From positions 124,001-188,000 of the forward strand of contig JAPOWH010000006.1 of NCBI GenBank assembly GCA_026707735.1: DNA of 64,000 bases, in the 5' to 3' direction. The position numbers and the translations under genes are program-made. This DNA is from Gammaproteobacteria bacterium. Its GTDB lineage: Bacteria; Pseudomonadota; Gammaproteobacteria; Pseudomonadales; Azotimanducaceae. Of the stretch, positions 45,572 through 54,655 are shown in pieces (the stretch's first letter is position 1; every line of letters begins with the position of its first letter). The notes under the pieces were generated by a model that was not told the origin of the DNA, did no database searches, and saw only the letters and a list, made by a program, of their open reading frames with translations.

Positions 45572-46021
45572 ATGAGAATTCCCGAGTTCATGTTTCGCGT
45601 GATCAACCCGATGATGCGCATGACGTTGCACTCTCCAGCTCATTTTGTTATGAGCGACAGCGTTCTCATACTCAAGTATGTTGGTCGGAAGTCGGGCAAA
45701 TCATACGAAGTACCCGTTCGCTATACCGAGAAAGATGGATTGGTGAAGTGCTATACCGACCGGCGCGCGGGCTGGTGGCCGAATCTGCGTGACAACCCCA
45801 ATGTGGTTCTACGCATCCGTGGTCGAGACGTCAAGTATGAAACGACTGTGCTGACAGGAGATTTCGAACGGGTTCGGGATGAACTGACCGAGTATCTAGG
45901 CAAGTTTCCCGAGGATGCGGTCTATCACGACGTCCGGCTCGATGCAGATGGAAAACCCAAGCAGTCGGACATCGACATCAGAGCAAGCGTTGCTGTTGTA
46001 GTCTTTGCCAAGCCTGTTTGA
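45572..46021 (+). CDS. DDN-family flavin/F420-type oxidoreductase
   Basis: A 149-residue protein of the nitroreductase/DDN split-barrel family, which bind F420, FMN or related cofactors. Typical text is SVLILKYVGRKSGKSYEVPV, then GWWPNLRDNPNVVLRIRGR, with a C-terminal strand ending VVVFAKPV. Most members were found in actinobacteria and act on quinones or lipids with F420H2. The window has no F420 synthesis genes, so the cofactor here is open. It is convergent with the ankyrin gene, with a 7-bp gap. Confidence 0.8.
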   Translation: MRIPEFMFRVINPMMRMTLHSPAHFVMSDSVLILKYVGRKSGKSYEVPVRYTEKDGLVKCYTDRRAGWWPNLRDNPNVVLRIRGRDVKYETTVLTGDFERVRDELTEYLGKFPEDAVYHDVRLDADGKPKQSDIDIRASVAVVVFAKPV

Positions 46022-46028
46022 GCTCAGT

Positions 46029-47666
46029 CTATAGCAAATCGAGAGTCTCCTTCAAGTCTAGGTCTCGTAGCAAATCCTTAAGAGAAACGCCTCTACTGTT
46101 AGCTACTTGAGGGTTTGCGCTTAGCGCAAGTAAACAACGGGTCGAGTCAACTTTTCCGCGGGTTGCGGCAAACGCGATTGGAGTCATCCAATCGTCATCG
46201 TAGTTGTATTGCGAGCCTCGTACGTTCTTGAGCGGAGTTTCGAGAAGAGCGGGATCAGTGTTGACGAGGCTTTCGATTCTGTTGGTGTTCTCGCACATTA
46301 TTGAGTCGAACAGATCCAGTTCAAGTCCGGAAAGGTATTCCCTGCATTCTTCTCGTCCTAGGGCATAGGACCACACGAGAGGGGTTGTTCCATGCATATC
46401 GTCCCGTAAGCTGGTGTCGCCGCCCTGCTCGACGAGCCATCGAAGCACTTCCAGCTGTCCGCCAAGAACTGCTCGATGCATGGGCGATTGACCCTGCTTC
46501 TTGCCCAAGTCAAATCCCAACGCTTGGAATGTAGTGAGAGCTTTCAATCGTCCTTGGCCAGCCGCATGGCCGACAGCGTCCGCAAAATCCTCTTCTGCTT
46601 GTTTGACCAAGTTGGGAGATTTCTCCAGCATGTCTCGAGCTCCCTGAAGATCGCCACCCATGCACAGGGCGATGAATTCCTCAATTTCAGGAAGTTCCTG
46701 TCTTTCGGACCCAAGCGAAGCAAGTTCCGCTGCAAAGTCCTTCTGTCCTGCTTTGAGAGCGATCGTGTAGTAGGAGTCCCCAAACTTGTTTTTCGCAGAA
46801 ACATCGGCACCTGCGCCAATCAACAACCTTGCTCGGTCTATGTGATCGTGCTCAACTGCCCATCTCAACTGGTAGTCGAGAATAGATTCGTCGCTTGGAA
46901 CGAGCCGGTCACGATCTTCCTCCAGCCAATTCACCTTGCTAGACTTCCCAAGACCGAAATCCAGCAACATCTCAATCCAGAAATGTCCGGGCTCGAACAT
47001 CCTGTTGTACAAGGCCTGACCGTCATTGGGGTCGGCACCTGATTCGAGAAGCATGCGCGCTAGATCTACGCAGCGCTCATGTTCAGGCTGGTTCGACGGG
47101 CCCATTTCGCCCTCTCCAAAGGCTCCCGTTAGTGCGGTGAATCGATACTGTCCGCCCCACATGAAGTATGCATTTGCATCAGCACCTCGTTGAAGGAGCA
47201 GTTTGGCGCATTCGAAAGTGGAGTAGTCCGGCAAATTCAGTCGCGAGTAGCAAGCGTACAGCAGCGCCTCCCAGTCAAAGAAGCCTCCTCGAGCATTTGC
47301 TAGTGCAGGATCTGCATCGAGGAACCGCACTACGGCAGTTACGTTGCCAACGGCTGCCGCATGGTAGATGTCTTTGTCTGCAAGGCTAGGATCCGCAGCC
47401 AGCATCGAGCGTGCACGAGACCGCATGCTCTCACGGTCGGTTGGCCAATAGTTGAGGCATGCTAGGAAGAGAAAGTCTCGACCTTCTTGACCAGGGTGTT
47501 CAACAAAGACCTCCAACTGCCTCCATGAGTGAAATCCATACGACTGTGCTAATTCATCGCGAGCGTCGTCCAGAGTGTGCCCGGCGTCACCACGGTTCTT
47601 GAGAAGGTCAGCTGCCTCAGTTTCTAATTCTCGTATTGGTCTGCTGCTGCGAAGCAATTTGGGCAT
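46029..47666 (-). CDS. Ankyrin repeat protein
   Basis: A 545-residue protein. Residues about 1-60 form the helical domain common in front of bacterial ankyrin proteins (ARDELAQSYGFHSWRQLEVFV). Ankyrin repeats follow at several places (DIYHAAAVGNVTAVVRFLDADP, MLLESGADPN, LIGAGADVSAKNKFGDSYY, MHRAVLGGQLEVLRWLVEQGG). The repeats should bind a partner protein. It lies 27 bp after metH on the same strand; a GTG directly after the metH stop is an alternative start nine codons upstream. No signal peptide. Partner unknown. Confidence 0.85.
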   Translation of the reverse strand: MPKLLRSSRPIRELETEAADLLKNRGDAGHTLDDARDELAQSYGFHSWRQLEVFVEHPGQEGRDFLFLACLNYWPTDRESMRSRARSMLAADPSLADKDIYHAAAVGNVTAVVRFLDADPALANARGGFFDWEALLYACYSRLNLPDYSTFECAKLLLQRGADANAYFMWGGQYRFTALTGAFGEGEMGPSNQPEHERCVDLARMLLESGADPNDGQALYNRMFEPGHFWIEMLLDFGLGKSSKVNWLEEDRDRLVPSDESILDYQLRWAVEHDHIDRARLLIGAGADVSAKNKFGDSYYTIALKAGQKDFAAELASLGSERQELPEIEEFIALCMGGDLQGARDMLEKSPNLVKQAEEDFADAVGHAAGQGRLKALTTFQALGFDLGKKQGQSPMHRAVLGGQLEVLRWLVEQGGDTSLRDDMHGTTPLVWSYALGREECREYLSGLELDLFDSIMCENTNRIESLVNTDPALLETPLKNVRGSQYNYDDDWMTPIAFAATRGKVDSTRCLLALSANPQVANSRGVSLKDLLRDLDLKETLDLL

Positions 47667-47693
47667 ATCAATGTCGTGTCGAGCAACCAACAC

Positions 47694-50600
47694 TTAGTCT
47701 GGGGCGGAGAAGCTCAGCCATTTTACGACCTCATCCGCAGTACTCCCACGCCTTCGGGCGTAATCGTTCAATTGGTCGTCAAGTATCCGCCTGACTGGGA
47801 AATACCTGGATTCCGGGTGGGAAAAATACCACCCAGCGATGGTGGAAGCCGGGAACATGGCGTAGTTTTCCGTCAGTTGAGCACCTGTCGATTGAGCTGC
47901 GTCCAGCAATTCAAACAGCGTTTCCTTTTCTTGGTGATCGGGACATGCCGGATAGCCTGGAGCTGGACGAATTCCTACATAGCGCTCGTCAATGAGATCG
48001 TCGTTTGAGAGCTGTTCGTTCTCGGCATAGCCCCAATATTCCCTTCTCACCCGTTCGTGCAGATACTCAGCAAACGACTCGACCAAGCGATCTAGCAGCG
48101 CTTTGGTCATGATCTGCTGGTAGTCGTCTGAAATACTGTTGACATCGCTTTTTGCGTCAACGCTGACTACAAACCCTCCAAGGTAGTCGTCTATTGGCAA
48201 CGGCGCAACAAAGTCACTCAAGCACAAATTGGGCTCTTCACGACCATGTTGTTGTCGCAGGTGGTAGAGCCTAGTCAGCTCTTGTGAGCGATCATCGTTC
48301 TTCCACAGCACAATGTCGTCGCCATCTTGATTGGCTGGCCAAAAGCCCACGATTCCTTTGGTGACGACGGTATTGCTGTCGAGCAGTTCTTCTAAAGTTT
48401 TCTGAGCATCCCGATAGAGGTCACGTGCCGATTGTCCGACGACAGCATCGTCCAATATTTGCGGATATTTGCCGCTTAGGGACCACGATTGAAAGAAGGG
48501 AGTCCAATCTATGTAAGGAACAAGATCGGAGATCGCAGAAAGTCTCACTTGCTTGGTGCCAAGAGCTCTGGGACGATGCGGTTCGTATCTGTCCCAGTCA
48601 ATCCGATAGCGGTTGGCACGAGCAGCAGCCAACGCGCTTGACTCTCGTTGCGGGGCAGATTGTCGTCGTTCTCGTATTGTTTGGTACTCAGTTCGCGTAT
48701 CTTCAACAAATCTCTCTTTCTCTCGATCCGACAAGAGAGATGAAACGACTCCTACACTTCGAGAAGCGTCAGGCACATAGACCACTGGACCGGAATAAGC
48801 AGGCTCGATCTTTACCGCAGTGTGCGCTTTGGAGGTCGTGGCGCCGCCAATGAGAAGGGGCATCGAGATTCCCAAGCGTTCCATTTCACTTGCGACGTGC
48901 ACCATCTCGTTGAGTGACGGCGTTATCAGTCCAGACAACCCAACGATGTCGGCGTTCTCCTTCAGTGCCGTGTCAAGTATGGTTTCAGCAGGAACCATTA
49001 CACCGAGGTCTATGACTCGATAGTTGTTGCACTGCAGCACAACGCCGACAATGTTCTTGCCAATGTCGTGGACATCCCCCTTCACAGTCGCCATGACAAC
49101 CGTGCCCTTGTCCGTTACAGAACCAGCTGCCGACTTTTCTTTCTCGATAAAAGGCACGAGATACCCCACAGCCTGCTTCATGACACGGGCGCTCTTGACC
49201 ACTTGCGGCAGAAACATCTTTCCCGATCCAAATAGATCGCCCACGATGTCCATTCCATCCATGAGTGGACCCTCGATGACTTGAATGGCGTGGTCGAACG
49301 ATTGACGCGCGGCCTCTGTGTCTTCAATGATGAATTTGGTGATGCCTTGTACCAACGCGTGGGCAAGTCGACCGGATGGATCGAGTTCGCGCCACTCAAG
49401 CGACTCGTCTGCACGAACGGTTCCGCTGCCGCTGTACTCTTGCGCAACTTGCAGTAGTCGCTCGCCTGCATCGGAATCCCTGTCCAATACAACATCTTCG
49501 ATGGCGTCTCGCAACTTCGTTGGAATATCCTCGTAGACTGCCAGTTGACCTGGATTCACGATTCCCATGGTCAATCCTGACTTGATTGCGTGGTAGAGAA
49601 AAACTGAGTGAATGGCTTCTCTCACATAGTCATTCCCTCGAAACGAGAAGGAAACGTTGCTGATTCCTCCAGAGGTGTGACTCCGCGGGAGGTTTTCCCT
49701 GATCCACTCGCATGTTCGAATGAAATCCAAGCCGTAGCTTCTGTGCTCCTCGAGGCCTGTTGCTAGAGCGAAGACATTGGGGTCGAAAATGATGTCGTGA
49801 GGATTGAAGTTGACTTTCTCGACGAGGAGATCATGGGCTCGCCTAATAATCTCAATCTTTCTTTCGTAGGAATCGGCCTGTCCCTGTTCGTCGAACGCCA
49901 TGACGATCACTGCTGCACCAAATTGCTTGCACGTCTCAGCACGCTTCAAGAACTCTTGCTCGCCATCCTTAAGTGAAATGGAATTGACGATGCATTTGCC
50001 CTGCGTGCATTCGAGGCCCGCTTCGATTACATTCCAGTCGCTGGAGTCGATCATGACTGGGACGCGGGCAATGTCGGGCTCGCCGGCGAGCATATCGAGA
50101 TACGTGCGCATTGCTTCGACACTGTCGAGCATGCCTTCATCCATGTTGATGTCAATGAGTTGCGCACCGTTTTCGACTTGATCTCTTGCCACCTCAAGTG
50201 CGGATGCCATGTCGCCGCTAGTAACGAGACGTTTGAATCGCGCAGAACCGGTAACGTTCGTGCGTTCGCCGATGTTCACGAATAGGGAGTCGTCGTCGAT
50301 GCGCAACGGTTCCAAGCCCGAAAGGGAAAGTGTGGACTGCAGTTCAGGTCGTTCTCGAGGACGCTTGCCTTGAATGAAGTCGTTAAAGCTCTCGATGTGT
50401 TCCGGAGTGGTTCCACAACACCCGCCCACAACGTTTAGAAACCCAGAATCCACCATTTCGCCAAGCACACGGGACATAAACTCAGGAGTTTCCTCGTACT
50501 CGCCGAATTCGTTGGGCAGCCCTGCGTTTGGATGTACGCTAACAAACGAGGAGGAAACTTGCGACATTTCGTCGACATAGGGTCGTAGCGCTTTAGCCCC

Positions 50601-51332
50601 TAGAGCACAGTTCAACCCAGCAATGAGGGGCTTCGAGTGTTGGATGGAATTCCAGAATGCGGGGCAGGTTTGTCCGGACAGTGTCCTGCCACTGGCATCC
50701 GTGATTGTTCCGGAAACCATGATGGGAAGAGACTTTCCCGTCTTGGCAAGTGCTGAATTTATCGCATAAATCGCCGCCTTTGCGTTAAGGGTGTCAAATA
50801 CAGTTTCCACCATGAGAAAGTCGCAGCCACCCTTGATCAGTGCAAGTGTGGCTTCCTCGTACGCCTTCGTAAGATCGAGAAAACGAACGTTTCTGGCCGC
50901 CGGATCATTCACATCGGGAGAAATGCTTGCCGAGCGAGTCGTTGGGCCTAGAACGCCCGCGACGAACCGTGGTTTGTCGTCAGTCGACCGGTCATCGGCT
51001 GCTTTTCGGGCAATGCGAGCCGACTCATAATTGAGCTCAGAGACATAGTCCTCGAGCCCGAAATCTGCCTGTGAAATGCGGGTGGCCGAGAACGTGTTAG
51101 TTTCGATTATGTCGGCGCCTACGTCCAGGTATCTGAGGTGAGTTTCTCTGACGACATCGGGTTGAGTGAGTGAAAGAAGATCTCCGTTGCCTTTTTGGTC
51201 AAACGCAAAGTCTTTGAATCGCTGTCCACGAAAGTCGGACTCGGACAGCCCAAAGCTCTGCTGGATGGTTCCTGTTGCACCATCGAGCAGCAAAATTCGC
51301 TTTCGCAGTTCGCGTTCGAGAACCGAAACCAT
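47694..51332 (-). CDS. metH: Cobalamin-dependent methionine synthase
   Basis: MetH moves a methyl group from methyltetrahydrofolate to homocysteine through cobalamin. The 1212-residue protein has all four modules: homocysteine domain with zinc cysteines ([20 protein letters not shown], near residues 240-310), folate domain ([17 protein letters not shown]), cobalamin domain with the axial histidine in [12 protein letters not shown] (near 750), and the SAM-binding reactivation domain ([14 protein letters not shown], near 1120). Length is normal. It is divergent from nfuA across 150 bp; I see no B12-box hairpin there. Confidence 0.97.
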   Translation of the reverse strand: MVSVLERELRKRILLLDGATGTIQQSFGLSESDFRGQRFKDFAFDQKGNGDLLSLTQPDVVRETHLRYLDVGADIIETNTFSATRISQADFGLEDYVSELNYESARIARKAADDRSTDDKPRFVAGVLGPTTRSASISPDVNDPAARNVRFLDLTKAYEEATLALIKGGCDFLMVETVFDTLNAKAAIYAINSALAKTGKSLPIMVSGTITDASGRTLSGQTCPAFWNSIQHSKPLIAGLNCALGAKALRPYVDEMSQVSSSFVSVHPNAGLPNEFGEYEETPEFMSRVLGEMVDSGFLNVVGGCCGTTPEHIESFNDFIQGKRPRERPELQSTLSLSGLEPLRIDDDSLFVNIGERTNVTGSARFKRLVTSGDMASALEVARDQVENGAQLIDINMDEGMLDSVEAMRTYLDMLAGEPDIARVPVMIDSSDWNVIEAGLECTQGKCIVNSISLKDGEQEFLKRAETCKQFGAAVIVMAFDEQGQADSYERKIEIIRRAHDLLVEKVNFNPHDIIFDPNVFALATGLEEHRSYGLDFIRTCEWIRENLPRSHTSGGISNVSFSFRGNDYVREAIHSVFLYHAIKSGLTMGIVNPGQLAVYEDIPTKLRDAIEDVVLDRDSDAGERLLQVAQEYSGSGTVRADESLEWRELDPSGRLAHALVQGITKFIIEDTEAARQSFDHAIQVIEGPLMDGMDIVGDLFGSGKMFLPQVVKSARVMKQAVGYLVPFIEKEKSAAGSVTDKGTVVMATVKGDVHDIGKNIVGVVLQCNNYRVIDLGVMVPAETILDTALKENADIVGLSGLITPSLNEMVHVASEMERLGISMPLLIGGATTSKAHTAVKIEPAYSGPVVYVPDASRSVGVVSSLLSDREKERFVEDTRTEYQTIRERRQSAPQRESSALAAARANRYRIDWDRYEPHRPRALGTKQVRLSAISDLVPYIDWTPFFQSWSLSGKYPQILDDAVVGQSARDLYRDAQKTLEELLDSNTVVTKGIVGFWPANQDGDDIVLWKNDDRSQELTRLYHLRQQHGREEPNLCLSDFVAPLPIDDYLGGFVVSVDAKSDVNSISDDYQQIMTKALLDRLVESFAEYLHERVRREYWGYAENEQLSNDDLIDERYVGIRPAPGYPACPDHQEKETLFELLDAAQSTGAQLTENYAMFPASTIAGWYFSHPESRYFPVRRILDDQLNDYARRRGSTADEVVKWLSFSAPD

Positions 51333-51482
51333 GGACGATTAGAGGGAGTAATCGGTGCGAAATGTTAACGGAATTCGGATTTTTGCACCTTGAAAATTGC
51401 TTTAGCCGACCATAGATCGATTCACGATGTTCGGTTATGCAGCAGTTCGAAAACCATTGGCGGTGTGGTATAGTGCTTTGAT

Positions 51483-52067
51483 ATGGAACAAGTCGTAGAC
51501 ATTTCTCAAGCTGCTCAAGACTATCTGGTACAGCTACTTTCCAAAGAGGATTCGGGTTGCGGAATCCGGATCTTCGTGGCGGAGCCCGGCACTCCCAATG
51601 CGGAAACGTGCTTGGCATACTGCCGACCAGGAGAGCAGCGTGAAGGCGACCAGCCTTTCCATTACGACAAATTCACTGTTTGGTACGACGAAAAGAGCCT
51701 TCCATTTCTTGAGGAGGCGGTGGTTGACTTTCGTGAAGATCGAATGGGTGGGCAGATTACAGTGCGTGCTCCAAACGCCCGGGTGCCCAAAGTTGGAGAG
51801 AATGCTTCCATTGAAGAACGCATTAACTATGTGCTCTATAACGAGATAAACCCAGGACTTGCGGCACATGGGGGAATGGTTACTTTGATGGAGGTTGTGG
51901 ACGGAGATACAGCAGTCCTCATGTTTGGAGGCGGCTGCCAGGGATGTGCAGCGGTTGATATTACGCTCAAACAGGGAGTTGAGTCCTCATTGCTTGCTCA
52001 GATTCCCGATCTCAAAGGAATCAAGGACGCAACCGACCATACTTTCAAGGAAAACGCATACTACTAG
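51483..52067 (+). CDS. nfuA: Fe-S biogenesis protein NfuA
   Basis: NfuA carries [4Fe-4S] clusters to target proteins. The 194-residue protein has an A-type-like N-terminal domain (without the cluster cysteines) and a C-terminal Nfu domain with the CxxC in GGGCQGCAAV (near residues 152 and 155). NPGLAAHGGMV and GDTAVLMFGG are also typical. TATAGT at 51469-51474 sits just 9 bp before the ATG; if it is the -10 box the leader is nearly absent. Confidence 0.95.
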   Translation: MEQVVDISQAAQDYLVQLLSKEDSGCGIRIFVAEPGTPNAETCLAYCRPGEQREGDQPFHYDKFTVWYDEKSLPFLEEAVVDFREDRMGGQITVRAPNARVPKVGENASIEERINYVLYNEINPGLAAHGGMVTLMEVVDGDTAVLMFGGGCQGCAAVDITLKQGVESSLLAQIPDLKGIKDATDHTFKENAYY

Positions 52068-52493
52068 TAGTTGCTGAGCTAGTTGTAGCTAGACGAAACC
52101 TCCATATTTGTGGCGTGCCCGCGACTTGGCCTGCAATTGATTCGTGGCACCTCAATCGATTTCCGCACTATCAGTTCTGAATCAAGACTAGAGAGCAATC
52201 AACACCGCGTTGCCGATTAGCTCAATCGGGTACCTCAATTTCCTTATCGGCATTGTTCTCTTCGGGTGCGCGAATGTGACGCATCTCTTGATAGTGACCG
52301 CTAGGCCGCTACTCTAAAATGAGGTAACACCTGTGTTGAACGGCGTCGCCCTCTTGTTATTGTCATTTAGCGAAGCAATTAATTGTAAAATAGCGAAAAC
52401 TAAACTGGCAATTAGCGAGACATTTATTGACAATTAGCCGAGAATTTTGCTCATGTCTCGGTGTTGGCTCGAACCTTCAAGTAGTGGATTGAC
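52068..52493. other. Gap between nfuA and the DUF4143 ATPase
   Basis: A 426-bp AT-rich stretch without a supported gene. Its right part holds a phased array of four TTAGCGA-type repeats, listed separately. The left part (52068-52360) shows no motif that I can name. Confidence 0.4.
52360..52441 (+). repeat. Phased array of four TTGNCAATTAGCGA-type repeats
   Basis: TTAGCGA-like cores start at 52367 (TTAGCGA), 52390 (ATAGCGA), 52412 (TTAGCGA) and 52434 (TTAGCCGA), spaced 23, 22 and 22 bp. Each is preceded by a TTGTCAT, TTGTAAA, CTGGCAA or TTGACAA element, so the full unit is about 14-15 bp. A spacing of two helical turns puts all on the same face of DNA. It ends 52 bp before the ATPase start, so an operator or iteron role is plausible. 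Confidence 0.6.
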
Positions 52494-53774
52494 ATGGAGT
52501 ACTTCCCTAGGCTAGTGACCCCAAACCTCATACGTGCATTGACATGGTCTCCCGTAGTCCTTCTCTCGGGGCCCAGACAATGTGGCAAGACTACACTTTG
52601 CAAGGTTCTAAATCGGGATAGTAGACTCCCATTCGACTACGCATACATGAGCCTGGACGACGTCGGTTTACGCGAATTCGCTGTGGACGACCCAGTTGGC
52701 TTTGTGGACCAATTGCCTCCCAATGTGATATTGGACGAAGTGCAGCTTTCGCCGAGCATCTACCGGCCAATTAAGATGATGGTAGACGAGCGACGTGAAC
52801 CTGGACGATTTCTCCTAGCAGGATCAACTCAGGTCGCACTTATGGGAGAACTTGCAGAATCTTTGGTGGGCCGAATGAGAATGGTGCAGCTTTACCCTCT
52901 AGCGCAGTCTGAGATTGGCGAGTCAGAATCCAGCGATGGGACTCCTCGTACTACCCCATTTCTATCTTCCGTATTTGATCGGAACATTTCAGCAACTCTC
53001 ACACAGGTGCCACGCTTAGCACATGACTTAGCGAATCGCATAGTCGCCGGCGGCTATCCGGAAGCACGACAACTTTCAACGTCTGATCGTCGGAATTGGC
53101 ACCGAGATTACATTCGCACAATTGCCTACCGAGATATCAAAGAACTTACCTCAATTCGACGCATAGATATATTGCCCAATCTGGCAACGGTAGCAGCGGC
53201 TCATACAGCTCAACTGTTAAATCTGGCTGAGGTTGCTCGGCACTTGGACTTGAGCCGAACTACAGTCCATGAATACACCGCGATAATGCAAAACCTACTT
53301 ATTCTTCAATTTGTTCCTCCGTGGTCCAACAATCGCCTAAAGAGGACTGTGCAATCACCAAAACTCCATTTTGTGGACACTGGGCTTGCCTGTGGATTGC
53401 TCGATCTTGACGAGGATTCTCTATGGTCGGACCGCAAACGACTAGGGTTGATGGCCGAATCGTTTGTCTTGCAGGAGCTTGTAAGGCAAGCTAGTTGGTT
53501 CGACGGCACATTAGGTTTCTATCACTATAGAGATCGCGATAGAACCGAGGTTGACATCGTCGTTGAGAAAAGCGGATTGGGTATCGTCGCTATCGAAGTG
53601 AAAATTGGAGCAACGGTTAAGGATTTGGACTTCCGTGGCATACGCAAGTTGCAGCAAAACTCCCAGAACTTCATCGCTGGCATAGTTCTCTACGATGGAG
53701 AGTGGACGCGTCAGTTTGGAGACAATCTATGGGCTATCCCAATTGCAAGGATTTGGGAGACTCGGGAAGCATAG
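52494..53774 (+). CDS. AAA+ ATPase with DUF4143 domain
   Basis: A 426-residue protein with Walker A SGPRQCGKTTL (residues 25-35), Walker B VILDEVQLSP and LAGSTQ (sensor region), followed by a helix-turn-helix-like part (LNLAEVARHLDLSRTTVHEYT) and a C-terminal DUF4143 domain whose EVDIVVEK and GIVAIEVKIG have the spacing of a PD-(D/E)XK core. This family is widespread, moves between genomes, and has no settled function. It lies alone, preceded by the repeat array, among housekeeping genes. Confidence 0.88.
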   Translation: MEYFPRLVTPNLIRALTWSPVVLLSGPRQCGKTTLCKVLNRDSRLPFDYAYMSLDDVGLREFAVDDPVGFVDQLPPNVILDEVQLSPSIYRPIKMMVDERREPGRFLLAGSTQVALMGELAESLVGRMRMVQLYPLAQSEIGESESSDGTPRTTPFLSSVFDRNISATLTQVPRLAHDLANRIVAGGYPEARQLSTSDRRNWHRDYIRTIAYRDIKELTSIRRIDILPNLATVAAAHTAQLLNLAEVARHLDLSRTTVHEYTAIMQNLLILQFVPPWSNNRLKRTVQSPKLHFVDTGLACGLLDLDEDSLWSDRKRLGLMAESFVLQELVRQASWFDGTLGFYHYRDRDRTEVDIVVEKSGLGIVAIEVKIGATVKDLDFRGIRKLQQNSQNFIAGIVLYDGEWTRQFGDNLWAIPIARIWETREA

Positions 53775-54061
53775 TGGGCTTGTGGCCAAGCGACAACTCT
53801 CATGTGATTTGTTAGACCTCAACGGGCTCTACACGTTACGCGCTGCCAAAAATGCTGCAGTGCGATACGCTAAGAGTTTGTTAGCGCAGTCTCAGCCCTA
53901 ATTCAATTGGGTGATGTGGTGGCGAACTATATTCGGGTTCATCATGAAAGTCGGTGTGTTAATGCTCATGTGGGATTTCCTTTGCATTGGTGCGGGAGAG
54001 AACCGAGCGCAGCTTGTAGCCTAGCTGCAATGAAATATTTGAGAGAGATGCGAGGAAATCG
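53775..54061. other. Gap between ATPase and cytochrome c
   Basis: I see no supported gene in these 287 bp. Short frames in several directions have no coding character. A promoter for the cytochrome gene is presumably here but no clear -35/-10 pair stands out. Confidence 0.35.
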
Positions 54062-54415
54062 ATGCGGTCGAAACTGAAGACACTCGGTACAGTATGCATG
54101 GTCGTTGTGATTGCGGCTATCGGCTTGAGTTTTGGCGACGCGACTTTCGCGGAAACCGAAATTGAAGGAGACGCAAAGGCCGGTGAAGCGAAAGCGGCGG
54201 ATTGCACGGCATGCCACGGTAAAGTAGGAATTTCGACAAAAACCAATTGGCCGAATCTTGCCGGGCAGCAGGAAGGTTATCTTGTAAAGTCCATAAAGGA
54301 CTTCAGAGATGGGATTCGCACCGAAGTGACCATGCAAAATTTCATGAAGGACCTGACCGATCAAGATGTTGCAGACTTGGCTGCCTACTACACAGGTCTT
54401 TCTCCCTGTCCATAG
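54062..54415 (+). CDS. Small periplasmic cytochrome c
   Basis: A 117-residue monohaem class I cytochrome c. Signal peptide (about residues 1-30, ending DATFAE), haem motif CTACH at 48-52, and the likely axial methionine in VTMQNFM near residue 95. It resembles c553/c4-half type electron carriers. GTTKTNWPNLAGQQ-like text after the haem is common in those proteins. There is no oxidase or reductase gene beside it, so its redox partner is unknown. Confidence 0.85.
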   Translation: MRSKLKTLGTVCMVVVIAAIGLSFGDATFAETEIEGDAKAGEAKAADCTACHGKVGISTKTNWPNLAGQQEGYLVKSIKDFRDGIRTEVTMQNFMKDLTDQDVADLAAYYTGLSPCP

Positions 54416-54655
54416 CAATAACGGCTTAACTGGCTCTCCGTATTTCTTTGAATTCAATTGAAGTAGTCGTTGGACTCTCTGTTAGCTCGGTAGAAAAGCT
54501 GCACATCACATGTTTTCCCTGTAGAGACAACAGGCTGCAAAATACAATCAGTGGACTTGTAATTCAGTTGGAGTCTTGTTCGCAGACAAATTGGCGAGGC
54601 GTACGATTACTACACCGTCAAATTTCAATTTGCCAATGAGCTGTGATCCGATGCA

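Noticed and set aside
51333..51482. Cobalamin riboswitch upstream of metH
   Set aside because: The 150-bp gap is too short to hold one beside the nfuA promoter and I could not find a B12-box-like segment.
52360..52441. CRISPR array
   Set aside because: Repeats are only 14-15 bp, imperfect, spaced 7-9 bp apart, number four, and no cas gene is present.
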